Shown one piece after another: positions 28,068 to 38,224 of a DNA stretch of 43,593 nt. The notes below the pieces were generated by a model. The model was not told where the DNA came from. It saw nothing but the letters and a program-made list of their open reading frames with translations, and ran no database searches. Made by a program: the position numbers and the translations under genes. The stretch is from Candidatus Babeliales bacterium (GTDB taxonomy: Bacteria > Babelota > Babeliae > Babelales > UBA12411), in NCBI GenBank assembly GCA_023128415.1, contig JAGMEA010000005.1, positions 1-43,593 on the forward strand, in the 5' to 3' direction. Position 1 is the stretch's first letter. Each line of letters begins with the position of its first letter.

Positions 28068-29190
28068 TCATACATATTGTGCTGCTATTAATCGAGTAAA
28101 GTGGGTAAAATTAGCAGAGTTATATCCAGAATGTAGTATAAAAGTTGTTTTTCCCGATGTTTGGCCAGATGTATTATTTACACATGATTCTAAAACAATA
28201 GAGAACAGTGGCTTTTCTAATTGTTCTTTCCTGCCACTGAAGTCGTTCAGAGCTGGCAATGAAGTTTTATACAGATATTCTTTTAAGTCTTTTGTAAAAA
28301 TAATGAGAAGTTTTAGGCCCGATTTGATTCATGTTGAGCAGGGTGATAACGCGCTAAGTTATTTTCAAAGTATTATTTTATCTAAAATATTTTGTCCCAA
28401 GGCACATTTGGCATTTTTTACATGGATTAACTGGAAAGAAAAACGTTCTCTAAAATATAGATTGTTGTGGTCTTGGATTGAGAAATTTAATTTAAAGTTT
28501 TCGCATGGTGCTTTTGTTGGCAACCACGATGCTAAAGAGATTTTGAAGGACAAAAGCTTTTTGAAGCCTATTAAGGTTTTACCTCAGTTGGGCGTGGATT
28601 TAGAGTTTTTCAAACCATCAGAAAAGAAAAATAAGGAAATTGTCATTTCATTTATTGGTAGATTTGTTACGGAAAAGGGTATTTATTTATTGGCTGATGC
28701 TTTTTCGAAGTTAGTTAAGGATTTTTCTAATATTAGATTATTGTATGTAGGCGGTGGAGCTGAAGAGTCGTCTCTTAGAGGCTATATTAAAAAAATGGCA
28801 TTATCAGATAAAGTGGATTTTGTAATATCAGCTACTCATGAAAAGGTTCGCGATGTTTTGCAATCAGCAGATATGTTGGTTTTGCCTTCTTATGATACCA
28901 ATGAGTGGAAGGAACAATTTGGTCATGTCTTGATTGAAGCAATGGCGACAAAAGTTGTTGTTATCGGGTCAGATGCTGGAGAAATACCAAATGTTATTGC
29001 TGATGCAGGTTTAGTTTTTACGCAAAAAAGCACGGAAGATTTATATAAAGCTTTACAGCTTCTTTTAAAAGATACTTTTTTAAAGAAGTCGTTAATAGAT
29101 TTAGCTTATAAGAGAGTGCAAAAGATGTTTTCACATGAAGCAATTGCTAGAGAAACTTATAGTTTCTGGAGAGAGATAAAAGGAATTTGA
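28048..29190 (+). CDS. Glycosyltransferase family 4
   Basis: 'VISFIGRFVTEKGIYLLADAFSKL', 'LVLPSYDTNEWKEQFGHVLIEAMATKVVVIGSDAGEIPNVI'. Confidence 0.88.
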   Translation: MKILIISHTYCAAINRVKWVKLAELYPECSIKVVFPDVWPDVLFTHDSKTIENSGFSNCSFLPLKSFRAGNEVLYRYSFKSFVKIMRSFRPDLIHVEQGDNALSYFQSIILSKIFCPKAHLAFFTWINWKEKRSLKYRLLWSWIEKFNLKFSHGAFVGNHDAKEILKDKSFLKPIKVLPQLGVDLEFFKPSEKKNKEIVISFIGRFVTEKGIYLLADAFSKLVKDFSNIRLLYVGGGAEESSLRGYIKKMALSDKVDFVISATHEKVRDVLQSADMLVLPSYDTNEWKEQFGHVLIEAMATKVVVIGSDAGEIPNVIADAGLVFTQKSTEDLYKALQLLLKDTFLKKSLIDLAYKRVQKMFSHEAIARETYSFWREIKGI

Positions 29191-30065
29191 TGTATTTTAA
29201 GAATCGTTTGATTTTAAAAATAGCTTCTATTACAAGAAAAAGAAAATTGTATAAATTGGATTGGATTTTAAGGAAAATTTATAATCCAGAAAAGCGTAAA
29301 TCGAATTATATCGATGCTGCAGTGTTATTGAATAATCGTCTTTTGATGCGTCTTAATACGTCTTCATATTTAGAATGGTATATTTTTTTTTATGGTATCT
29401 ATGAACCAATGATTTCCAGATTAATAAATTTTGTTCTAAAACCTGGTGGAGTTGCAATAGATGTTGGGGCTAATATTGGCGCACATTCTTTAGTAATGGG
29501 ACAGCAGGTTGGCCGATCTGGAAAAGTTTATTGTTTTGAACCTCATCCACAGATTATAGAACGGTTAATAGAAAACATCAGTTTAAATGGTATGGATTAT
29601 ATAATTCCAATTAAATTAGGATTAGCAAATAATTCTGGTGTTGCAACTTTATTTGGTTTTGATGGTAAAGATAGCAATCAAGGAACCTCGACTTTGGTTA
29701 AAACAGAAACTACACCTATTGACGGTCCAAAATTTGAGGTTAAAACAATAACTCTAGATGAGTTTTCTAAAAAAGAGAGATTAGAGCGGTTAGATCTTTT
29801 AAAAATTGATGTTGAGGGTGGAGAGATTGGTGTTTTATTGGGGGGTCTTGAAACTATTCAAAAATTGAAACCATTTATTATTTTTGAATATAACAGTTCT
29901 AGAGATCCAGACAAAAAAGTATTTTCTCATATATCTAATTTATTTAAGGATTTTAAATATAGGTTATATATAATTAACCATAATTTATTAATAGATTTAG
30001 ACAAGGTTGATCAATTTTCAAAAGAATTTAATCTTTTGGCAGTTCCGTTGAGGCATTTAAATTAA
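29190..30065 (+). CDS. FkbM-family methyltransferase
   Basis: 'GGVAIDVGANIGAHSLVMGQQVGRSGKVYCFEPHPQIIERL', 'LDLLKIDVEGGEIGVLLGG'. Confidence 0.88.
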   Translation: MYFKNRLILKIASITRKRKLYKLDWILRKIYNPEKRKSNYIDAAVLLNNRLLMRLNTSSYLEWYIFFYGIYEPMISRLINFVLKPGGVAIDVGANIGAHSLVMGQQVGRSGKVYCFEPHPQIIERLIENISLNGMDYIIPIKLGLANNSGVATLFGFDGKDSNQGTSTLVKTETTPIDGPKFEVKTITLDEFSKKERLERLDLLKIDVEGGEIGVLLGGLETIQKLKPFIIFEYNSSRDPDKKVFSHISNLFKDFKYRLYIINHNLLIDLDKVDQFSKEFNLLAVPLRHLN

Positions 30066-30106
30066 TGTGATAGCCTTGAAAATAAAGAAATTAAAAAGGG
30101 AGCCTT

Positions 30107-31492
30107 ATGAAAAGGATTGCAATTGTAGGTGCAGGATATGTTGGTTTAGTTACCGCAGCATGTTTTGCAAAAAAGGGCAATAAAGTAGTAGTTGTTGAAA
30201 ACAACAAGGCTAAGCTAAAACTTTTATCTTTAGGGAAACCACATTTTTATGAACCTGGATTGCCAGAACTAGTTGAAGAGGGTGTTAATTCTGGTTTGCT
30301 TACCTTTGTAGATAATATTGATAAGGCTTTATCTGAAAATCCTGAAATTATTTTTTCTTGTGTTGGGACTCCCTCTTTGGCCGATGGTTCTGTAGACCTT
30401 TCTTATGTTAGAAGTGTTGCTAAAGAAGTTGGTAAATGTCTTAATAACTACATTTTATTTGTAAACAAATCAACTGTTCCTGTTGGCACAACAAAGGAAG
30501 TTCGTCAACTAATTGAGAAAGAATTAAAAGTTAGAAATACAAAAATTACTTTTGATGTGGCATCTAATCCTGAATTTTTAAAAGAAGGTGATGCTATTAA
30601 TGATAGTTTATATCCGGATCGTATAGTTGTTGGGGTTTCTTCTAAAAAATCAGAGGATTTTTTATATAATCTTTATAAACCATTTCTAACAATAGATGAT
30701 CAATTTATTGTAATGAATTGCGAATCTGCCGAGCTTACAAAATATGCTTCTAATGCTATGTTAGCAACCCGAATTAGTCTTATGAATGAATTAGCCCAAT
30801 TATCTGAAGAAGTTGGTGCAGATATTATGCAAATAAAAAAAGGTATGGGCTATGATAATAGAATAGGCTCAAAGTTTCTTAATGCTGGCATTGGATACGG
30901 GGGGAGCTGTTTTCCCAAAGATGTTAAGGCTTTGATTAGTATAGGAAGAGCTAATTCATTAGATATGAACATAGTTCAGTCTGTAGATAGAGTGAATGAT
31001 TTTCAGCGCAAATGGTTCATAGATAAAATAAAAAAATATTTTAATGAAAAATTAAATTCTAAGAAAGTTGCTATTTTAGGCTTATCTTATAAACCTGAAA
31101 CTGATGACATTAGGTACGCTCCTTCTATAGATGTAATTTCTCAAATGTTAGATTGCGGGGTTTCTATTATTGCTTACGATCCAGCAGCTTCGGAGAATGT
31201 TAAAAAAGTATTTGGGGATAGAATTGAATTTGCTGTATCTGCAAATGAAGCACTAAAAAATTCTGACTTTGCTATTGTTTTAACAGAATGGAAAGAGTTT
31301 AAGAAGCTTGGTATAGAAACTTGGTTGTTACTAAAAGAAAGAATAGTTTTCGATGCACGTAATTGTTTAGATAGTTTACTTTTAACAACCAATGGGATTG
31401 AATATTTTTGCATTGGAAGGAACTCAAAATCAGAATATCAGCCTCAAAATTTAACAGCTTCAACTAAGAAAAACAGAAGAATATTTTTATAA
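30107..31492 (+). CDS. ugd: UDP-glucose/UDP-HexNAc 6-dehydrogenase
   Basis: 'IAIVGAGYVGLVTAACFAKKGNKVV', 'SNPEFLKEGDAINDSLYPDRIVVG', 'NAGIGYGGSCFPKDVKAL', 'LGLSYKPETDDIRYAPSIDVI'. Confidence 0.93.
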   Translation: MKRIAIVGAGYVGLVTAACFAKKGNKVVVVENNKAKLKLLSLGKPHFYEPGLPELVEEGVNSGLLTFVDNIDKALSENPEIIFSCVGTPSLADGSVDLSYVRSVAKEVGKCLNNYILFVNKSTVPVGTTKEVRQLIEKELKVRNTKITFDVASNPEFLKEGDAINDSLYPDRIVVGVSSKKSEDFLYNLYKPFLTIDDQFIVMNCESAELTKYASNAMLATRISLMNELAQLSEEVGADIMQIKKGMGYDNRIGSKFLNAGIGYGGSCFPKDVKALISIGRANSLDMNIVQSVDRVNDFQRKWFIDKIKKYFNEKLNSKKVAILGLSYKPETDDIRYAPSIDVISQMLDCGVSIIAYDPAASENVKKVFGDRIEFAVSANEALKNSDFAIVLTEWKEFKKLGIETWLLLKERIVFDARNCLDSLLLTTNGIEYFCIGRNSKSEYQPQNLTASTKKNRRIFL

Positions 31493-31501
31493 AGGCAGCT
31501 A

Positions 31502-33469
31502 ATGTGCGGTATCTCTGGAATAATTTCTGACGAATCTGTTGATAATAAGAAAGTCTTGAGATCCGAGGTTATAAAAATGACCGATGCATTGAAGCATCGG
31601 GGGAATAATGAACCAAAATTTTTTGAAGACTCTCGATGCTTTTTTGGACATCAGCGTTTATCAATAATTGATCTAAGTCCAGCTGCAGCTCAGCCGATGC
31701 CCAGCCTTTGTGGGCGATATGTAATTGTTTTTAATGGAGAGATTTATAATTATATAGAGCTTGCTTCGGAATTACGACAGCATGGAGCTAACGTTTCAGG
31801 GAACAATGACACAGAAGTCCTTCTTTATAGTTATATAGTTTGGGGAAAAGACTGCTTAGATAAATTAAGGGGAATGTTTTCTTTTGCGATTTGGGATTTA
31901 AAGAAACAAAAACTATTTGCGGCAAGAGACCATTTAGGAATTAAACCGTTTTATTGGTTTAATGGTAATATTGAAGGAAAACAGTGTTTCGCTTTTGCTT
32001 CAGAAATAAAATCCTTTCTTAAAACTTCTTTCATTTCTAGAATTGTTAATAAACAGGCCCTTAAAAATTATTTGTTGTTTTATAGTATTAATCCACCAAA
32101 TACTATTATCAAAGATATTTATTCGTTAATGCCTGGTCATTATCTAGAATATGAAAATGGTAATATCAAAACATCTTCTTATTGGAGTGTTTTTAACTTA
32201 AAAACTGATCAGAGATGGCAAGGTGTTGAAGAAATCCAAGCTAGGGTTAGAGAAACTTTATATGAGTCCGTAAAACTTAGAATGAGGGCTGACGTTTCAG
32301 TAGGAGCATTTTTAAGCGGAGGATTGGATTCGGCAACTATCGTTGGTCTTATGTCCTCTTTGTCTGATAAGCCAGTTGAAACTTTTAGCGTTGGTTTTGG
32401 AAAAGAGGGTGATTATATAAATGAGCTTAATTACGCAAAGCTTGCAGCGCAAAAGTTTGCTAGCAATCATCACGAACTTGTAATTGAAGGTAATGATTTT
32501 AAATCCAATTTCAAAAAATTTATTTCACATATAGATCAACCAAGTGGGGATGGTATTAATTCTTTTTTAGTATCACAGGCTGCAGCCAATAAGGTTACAG
32601 TTGCTTTATCTGGATTAGGCGGAGATGAGTTGTTTTTAGGGTATAGATATTTTCAAGATCTTGCTCGGATGTACCGAATTAAAAGTAAAAAAGTTCTAAA
32701 TAAATTGGTTTTTGTTTTAGCTGAGATTTATAAACGAAGCGATAATTTTAAGGCTTTTGCTTGGAAAAATAAATTAAACTTTTTAAAACATTGGCCTGCT
32801 GATGGCTGTAATTTTTATTTTAAAAATAGAATTCTTTTTTCTAATAATGATTTAGAAGAACTTACAAATATGTCTCTTCCAGAATTTGATTTTGTTTCAA
32901 ACTATAAGCATGCCTTTGAAAATGAAGAAGATATTTTGAATGCTTTTTCTAAATTAGAATTAGCATGGTATACAACGGGGACTTTGTTGCGAGATGCCGA
33001 TGTAACTTCTATGGCCCATACGCTAGAGGTTAGGGTTCCGTTTTTAGATAAAAATCTTATTGAGCTTATGTTAAATGTTCCAAGTAGCTATAAGGTTAAT
33101 GCTGGTCAAAAAAGCAATAAGCCATTGTTAACAGGGGCTTTTGATGACTTGTTGCCTAAAGAGTTATTGTCTTTGCCTAAAAAGGGCTTTGAGATGCCCA
33201 TAGGATTTTGGCTAAAAGATAATTTTTCTACAAAATTAAACGATTTAATAAATGTTTCCTGGTTCAATAAAGAGTATATGATAAAATTAACGAATAAGTT
33301 TTATAAAGATCCTAGGAACTATTTAAAGATTTGGGCTTTATTAGTTCTAAAGGAATGGTTAGAAGAAAATAGAATCGAGATATCTGATGAAGAAGATTCT
33401 TTATATACATCATGGACAGGGCCTAGGGGGAGCGCCGCTGAGCCTTCTCTATTTGATCGAGGGGCTTGA
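31502..33469 (+). CDS. asnB: Asparagine synthase-like glutamine-hydrolysing amidotransferase
   Basis: 'MCGISGIISDES' (Cys nucleophile), 'RGMFSFAIWD', 'VGAFLSGGLDSATIVGL' PP-loop, 'HTLEVRVPFLDKNLIEL'. Confidence 0.92.
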   Translation: MCGISGIISDESVDNKKVLRSEVIKMTDALKHRGNNEPKFFEDSRCFFGHQRLSIIDLSPAAAQPMPSLCGRYVIVFNGEIYNYIELASELRQHGANVSGNNDTEVLLYSYIVWGKDCLDKLRGMFSFAIWDLKKQKLFAARDHLGIKPFYWFNGNIEGKQCFAFASEIKSFLKTSFISRIVNKQALKNYLLFYSINPPNTIIKDIYSLMPGHYLEYENGNIKTSSYWSVFNLKTDQRWQGVEEIQARVRETLYESVKLRMRADVSVGAFLSGGLDSATIVGLMSSLSDKPVETFSVGFGKEGDYINELNYAKLAAQKFASNHHELVIEGNDFKSNFKKFISHIDQPSGDGINSFLVSQAAANKVTVALSGLGGDELFLGYRYFQDLARMYRIKSKKVLNKLVFVLAEIYKRSDNFKAFAWKNKLNFLKHWPADGCNFYFKNRILFSNNDLEELTNMSLPEFDFVSNYKHAFENEEDILNAFSKLELAWYTTGTLLRDADVTSMAHTLEVRVPFLDKNLIELMLNVPSSYKVNAGQKSNKPLLTGAFDDLLPKELLSLPKKGFEMPIGFWLKDNFSTKLNDLINVSWFNKEYMIKLTNKFYKDPRNYLKIWALLVLKEWLEENRIEISDEEDSLYTSWTGPRGSAAEPSLFDRGA

Positions 33470-34571
33470 TAAAAGTTTATACCATCCAATTGTTTTATTT
33501 CTAAAAGATTCTGAAGTTGTTGATTTATATAAACAAAAAGGCATAGAAGTTTTTGGACCAATTAATCTTAGTGACTTTTCCCATACCAAGATTTGGTGGT
33601 ATAAATGGTATCATCCGCATCATTTAATTAGAGCTACATTTGATACAATAAAAACATCTTTTTTTACTGCAAAATATTGGTTGAAAAAAATAAAACCTGA
33701 TATTGTGCATTTAAATACAAGTTCGCTGATTGCATGGGGAAAGGTTGCTAAAAAATTAAAAATTCCAGTGATATGGCACATAAGAGAGCCGTTATCAAAA
33801 GGTTATTTAGGAATTCGAAAAAAAATAGTTCAATATTATGTAAAAAAATATTCAACTTTCATTTTACCAATATCTAAAAGTGATTCTGATCCATGGAAAG
33901 GATTATCTAAACTAAAAGTTGTTTATAATGTTGTTACAGAAGAACGATTTAATTTAAATATTGAGCTGGCAATTTTGGATTCTGTTTCCTTAGATTCGCC
34001 AAAAATTCTTTTTTTAGGTGGATTATCAAAAGAAAAAGGAACATTGTTAATTCTAAAAATTTTTGAAATTTTATTAAAAAGAATGCCCAGTGCCAAACTA
34101 TTAATAGCAGGTTATTTTGATTTTAATTCAAAACCAAAATATTCAATAAGATATTATTTACCTACAGAGAAATACAAAAGACAGGTTTATAAAATTTTAA
34201 AAAAAATTAAAGATAACGTTTTATTTTTAGGGCCAATTAATAATGTGCCTAATGTTATGGCTTTAAGTGATGTTATTGTTTTTCCTGCGACAGAGGGACA
34301 CTTTGCGCGTCCGATTATAGAAGCTGGATTTATGGCTAAGCCTGTAATTGCTTCTAATTTACCACCCCTTAATGAACTTGTTATTAACAACAAGTCTGGT
34401 TTTTTAATTGATTCTGATGATTTAGAAAGTTGGGTTAAAAAAATTGAATTAGTCCTTAAAGATAAAGAATTGGCTAAGTCATTGGGTGCCTTTGGTTACA
34501 GCTATTGCTTGGAAAAGTTTAATTTAAATAAGCAAATTAAAACTGTAGAAGATATTTATTCTAAATTGTGA
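33387..34571 (+). CDS. Glycosyltransferase family 4
   Basis: 'ILYIHHGQGLGGAPLSLLYLIEGL', 'ILFLGGLSKEKGTLLILKIFE', 'VIVFPATEGHFARPIIEAGFMAKPVIASNLPPLNELV'. N-terminus overlaps the asnB 3' end. Confidence 0.87.
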   Translation: MKKILYIHHGQGLGGAPLSLLYLIEGLDKSLYHPIVLFLKDSEVVDLYKQKGIEVFGPINLSDFSHTKIWWYKWYHPHHLIRATFDTIKTSFFTAKYWLKKIKPDIVHLNTSSLIAWGKVAKKLKIPVIWHIREPLSKGYLGIRKKIVQYYVKKYSTFILPISKSDSDPWKGLSKLKVVYNVVTEERFNLNIELAILDSVSLDSPKILFLGGLSKEKGTLLILKIFEILLKRMPSAKLLIAGYFDFNSKPKYSIRYYLPTEKYKRQVYKILKKIKDNVLFLGPINNVPNVMALSDVIVFPATEGHFARPIIEAGFMAKPVIASNLPPLNELVINNKSGFLIDSDDLESWVKKIELVLKDKELAKSLGAFGYSYCLEKFNLNKQIKTVEDIYSKL

Positions 34572-36259
34572 ACCGATGCAAAATTTGGTTTTTGGGATAG
34601 GAGTTCTTTAGAAATTTCAACGATTTTATGTTCTTTAATTGTTAAAATTCTATCCATTTTTTCTACAAGTGAGAGTCTATGGGAGATAATTATAACTGTT
34701 TTATACTTACATATTTCTTCTAGAGCTTTCCGAATTGTTTCTTCTGATTCGTGATCCAATGCTGAAGTTGCTTCATCAAATATGAGTATTTCTGGGTTTT
34801 TTAATAATGCCCTAGCAATTGTTATCCGTTGTTTTTGTCCACCAGATAAAAGTGTTCCATCCTCGCCTACTATGGTATCGTAACCATTTTGAAGATTACT
34901 TATAAAGTCATGAGCATGAGCAGTTTTACATGCGTTAATCATTTCTTCATCAGATGTTTCGGGGTTGGCATATTTTACATTTGCTTTGATTGTATCGTTA
35001 AATAAAAACGTTTTTTGTCCTACGTAGCCAACTTGTTTTCTTAGGCTGGAAAATGCAATTTTAGTTATGTCTTTGTCATCTAAAAATAGAGTTTCAGATT
35101 TTCCTTGAATAAATCCTAGAATTAAATCAGAAAAAGTACTTTTTCCACAACCAGAAGGACCAATTAATCCTATAGACTCACCCTTTTTGATTTTGAGATC
35201 CATGTTTTCAAAAATAGGATATTTTGAATCATAATTAAATGAGAAATTCTTAAACTCTATCAAGTTATTAAACTTGTCCAAAATTATCTCTCTGTTTTGA
35301 TTGGCATGATAATTGAGATCCATTATCTCAAAAACTCTTCCTGCCGCGGCGATTCCCGTTTGGACTTCTGCATAAACATTAACAATTCTTTTAATAGGCT
35401 GATATGCCAATAAAGTTGCGGTTGCGAATGATGCCAATTGTCCGGCTGTGATACTGCCATTTAATACTTGTTTTGCAGCTATATAAAATATTATTCCGCA
35501 TCCACTCATTGCTATTATTTCTATAAGGGCTGGGGTTATTGAAATCGCTCTTACATTTTTCATTGTTGAGCCAAAAAACTTTTTAAGTGATTCGGATAAT
35601 CTATTTACTTCAGTTTGTTCTGTATTAAAAGATTTTATTTCTCGAAGACCTATAAACATTTCTTGTAAAACAGAGCTTATGTTTCCCATCGCTTGTTGAC
35701 TTGTTTTCGCAGTAGAACGCATTTTTTTACCCATCTTTTGGATGGTTATTCCTACGATAGGACCAACGGTTATAAGTAAAATTGCTACCTGAAGATTTTG
35801 TTTGCAAGCAACTAGCAATAAGAAAGAGGCTTCAAAAAAAGTTCTAATACCGTTTCTGATAGCGGTGGATGTTGCATTTTGGATAGCACCAATATCATTT
35901 AAAAAGTATGAAATTAGTTGTCCGGTTGTTTTATTTTGATAAAAGGATGTAGGGAAATAAATTATTTTTTTGAATAAATCGTAACGTATATCATTTACGA
36001 CATGTGTACCAACCCAATGCATATAATAGTTGGATAAGTACATGAAAATACCTTTTAAGATAAACAACGAAATAAACAATACTATGAATGGCATTAATAA
36101 GTGAACGTGCCTTGCTACAAAGACGTTGTCAATTATATGTTGTACTAAATAAGTAGGAGCTGCTGAAAATATTCCATAAAAAATTGCAGCAGTGCCAGAT
36201 ATAGTTAATCGTTTCCAATAAAGTTTTGTATAACTTAATATTCTTTTTAGTGTGCTCAT
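34556..36259 (-). CDS. MsbA-like ABC transporter (TMD-NBD)
   Basis: 'IGLIGPSGCGKSTFSDLILGF', 'LLSGGQKQRITIARALLKNPEILIFDEATSALDHESE', N-terminal TM segments. Confidence 0.9.
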   Translation of the reverse strand: MSTLKRILSYTKLYWKRLTISGTAAIFYGIFSAAPTYLVQHIIDNVFVARHVHLLMPFIVLFISLFILKGIFMYLSNYYMHWVGTHVVNDIRYDLFKKIIYFPTSFYQNKTTGQLISYFLNDIGAIQNATSTAIRNGIRTFFEASFLLLVACKQNLQVAILLITVGPIVGITIQKMGKKMRSTAKTSQQAMGNISSVLQEMFIGLREIKSFNTEQTEVNRLSESLKKFFGSTMKNVRAISITPALIEIIAMSGCGIIFYIAAKQVLNGSITAGQLASFATATLLAYQPIKRIVNVYAEVQTGIAAAGRVFEIMDLNYHANQNREIILDKFNNLIEFKNFSFNYDSKYPIFENMDLKIKKGESIGLIGPSGCGKSTFSDLILGFIQGKSETLFLDDKDITKIAFSSLRKQVGYVGQKTFLFNDTIKANVKYANPETSDEEMINACKTAHAHDFISNLQNGYDTIVGEDGTLLSGGQKQRITIARALLKNPEILIFDEATSALDHESEETIRKALEEICKYKTVIIISHRLSLVEKMDRILTIKEHKIVEISKELLSQKPNFASVHNLE

Positions 36260-36341
36260 ATCTACTTTTATGTTTAAAACCCAATGTTAATGCTACAATC
36301 TTTGAGTATTATTGTAAAATTTGGATTTTATGCGCGTAGTT

Positions 36342-37589
36342 TTAATAAATAGGAAAATTTTTACAGAAAATGTTTATTTCTTCTTTTAAGTTTTGTAAAA
36401 ACATTTCGTCATTACGTTTTTTTATTACCTCATGTACCCAGTGTGCAATCTGCTTAACTTCATTTTCTTTAAATCCTCGGGTTGTTATAGCTGGTGTTCC
36501 TATTCTTATACCACTAGTAATTAGTGGGCTTTCTGTGTCGAAAGGTACAGAGTTGCGGTTAAGAGTGATGCCAGCTTTTTCTAGGGCTCTTTCAACTATA
36601 TCACCAGTTATTTCTTGGCCAGATAATTCGTTGTTAGAAGAATTACATGTCTTTTTGAGATTAATTAAGAATACATGGTTGTCTGTTCCATTAGAGACAA
36701 TATGATACCCTAGATTTTTAAATTCTGTACACATTGCTTTTGAATTTAAAACAACCTGTTTTTGATATTCCTTAAATGCTGGAGTTTGTGCTTCTTCAAA
36801 AGCTACCGCTTTTGCTGCGATACTGTGCATTAACGGTCCTCCTTGGGAACCAGGCATTACAGAGCGATCAAGCTTTTGACCATATTCGGCAGTAGATAAT
36901 ATTAATCCTCCCCTAGGGCCTCTAAGTGTTTTGTGAGTGGTGCTTGTTACAAAGTCGGCCACAGAAACGGGACTAGGGTGAAGTCCAGCAATAACTAATC
37001 CTGCGATATGTGCGATATCTGTCATTAATAAGGCATTGTTATCTTTAGCTATTTTAGATATTGCAGCAAAGTCTATAATTCTAGAATAGGCTGAAGCCCC
37101 AGCAACAATGAGTTTTGGTTGGTGTTGATTAGTTAAAATTTCTATTTCGTTATAATCGATTAGCTCGTTCTCTGGGTTAACATTATAAGGGACAAAGTTA
37201 AAGATTTTCCCCGAGAAATTTATTTTATGTCCATGGGTAAGGTGTCCTCCAGAACCAAGTCCCATGCCTAATACTGTGTCTCCCGGCTTCAATATGCTCA
37301 AGTAAACAGCCATATTAGCTTGGGATCCTGAATGCGGTTGTACGTTGACATGGTCGGCTTCAAAAAGCTTTTTGCCCAGATCTTTAGCATAATCTTCTAT
37401 TTTATCGATTGTTTCACACCCTGAATAATAACGTTTTCCCGGATATCCTTCTGCATATTTATTGGTTAAGACTGATCCAGTAGCCTCTAATACGGCTTTG
37501 CTCGCGTAGTTTTCTGAGGCAATAAGATTTATAGTTGATTCTTGACGATTTTTTTCTTCTTTTATTAACCCGAATATATGATTTTCCAT
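36342..37589 (-). CDS. glyA: Serine hydroxymethyltransferase
   Basis: '[39 protein letters not shown]', '[17 protein letters not shown]', '[19 protein letters not shown]'. Confidence 0.97.
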   Translation of the reverse strand: MENHIFGLIKEEKNRQESTINLIASENYASKAVLEATGSVLTNKYAEGYPGKRYYSGCETIDKIEDYAKDLGKKLFEADHVNVQPHSGSQANMAVYLSILKPGDTVLGMGLGSGGHLTHGHKINFSGKIFNFVPYNVNPENELIDYNEIEILTNQHQPKLIVAGASAYSRIIDFAAISKIAKDNNALLMTDIAHIAGLVIAGLHPSPVSVADFVTSTTHKTLRGPRGGLILSTAEYGQKLDRSVMPGSQGGPLMHSIAAKAVAFEEAQTPAFKEYQKQVVLNSKAMCTEFKNLGYHIVSNGTDNHVFLINLKKTCNSSNNELSGQEITGDIVERALEKAGITLNRNSVPFDTESPLITSGIRIGTPAITTRGFKENEVKQIAHWVHEVIKKRNDEMFLQNLKEEINIFCKNFPIY

Positions 37590-37688
37590 AAATTCCTTAT
37601 TCGTGATTTGTTTTGTAGCGAAGGCTAATGCCTAAAATATTGACTATTTGTATTATATTTTGCCATTCTAATATATGAGGTTATGAGT

Positions 37689-37738
37689 TTCTTAATTTTA
37701 TTGATAAAAGCGGAAGCTGTCACTGATAAAATTAAGAA
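37689..37738. repeat. Perfect 13-bp inverted repeat with 24-nt loop in an intergenic region
   Basis: TTCTTAATTTTAT (37689-37701) and ATAAAATTAAGAA (37726-37738). Loop contains AGC-GGAA-GCT. Confidence 0.85.
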
Positions 37739-37790
37739 GAGTTTCGGCTGTGCACTTGCAGTTAGATTTTAGATGGAAAAGGAAGGGGAA

Positions 37791-38099
37791 ATGAATAAAA
37801 CATTATTAAGTTTTGCTATGATAGTGGCTTTGGGAATTACAGGCTTGTCTGCTGGTCGCTTTGGAGATTATTTGGGAGCCCATGTTCTTGGAGATGTGAT
37901 AACCGATGTTAGACGTGGGGCTCTTAGTCCAAGAGAACGTGCTGTTAGAGGGGGAGGCTCTTGTGATCGCGTTGCGAATAGGTATGAAGATGAAATTAAA
38001 AGCATGGAAAAATCTCATAGAAGAGAAATTAAAAAATTAAAAAATAGAATTGAGGATCTTGAAAGAGAAAATAAAAAACTTAGAAGAGAATTAAAATAG
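37791..38099 (+). CDS. Small probably exported protein with C-terminal charged coiled coil
   Basis: ATG 37791 after GGAAGGGGAA. Hydrophobic 'LLSFAMIVALGITGLSAG' N-terminus, 'SCDRVANRYEDEIKSMEKSHRREIKKLKNRIEDLERENKKLRRELK' coiled-coil C-terminus. Followed by a terminator. Confidence 0.7.
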   Translation: MNKTLLSFAMIVALGITGLSAGRFGDYLGAHVLGDVITDVRRGALSPRERAVRGGGSCDRVANRYEDEIKSMEKSHRREIKKLKNRIEDLERENKKLRRELK

Positions 38100-38123
38100 A
38101 GTTTTGTTTATCTAAAAATTAAG

Positions 38124-38150
38124 AAGCGCCCTTTAACAGGCGCTTTTTTT
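38124..38150 (+). terminator. Rho-independent terminator
   Basis: AAGCGCC-ctttaaca-GGCGCTT followed by TTTTTT. Confidence 0.9.
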
Positions 38151-38224
38151 ATTGCTTTTTTATTCTAATTTTCTACTATTATAGTATCTAAAACTATCTA
38201 AAATTCTAAATTATAGAGGTATTT

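Noticed and set aside
36370-36705. 111-aa plus-strand ORF antisense to glyA
   Set aside because: Lies entirely opposite a highly conserved glyA. Most likely a spurious open frame.
37652-37657. TATAAT (minus strand) as a glyA promoter -10 box
   Set aside because: Plausible position, but no convincing -35, and such hexamers are frequent in AT-rich DNA. Not supported enough to list.
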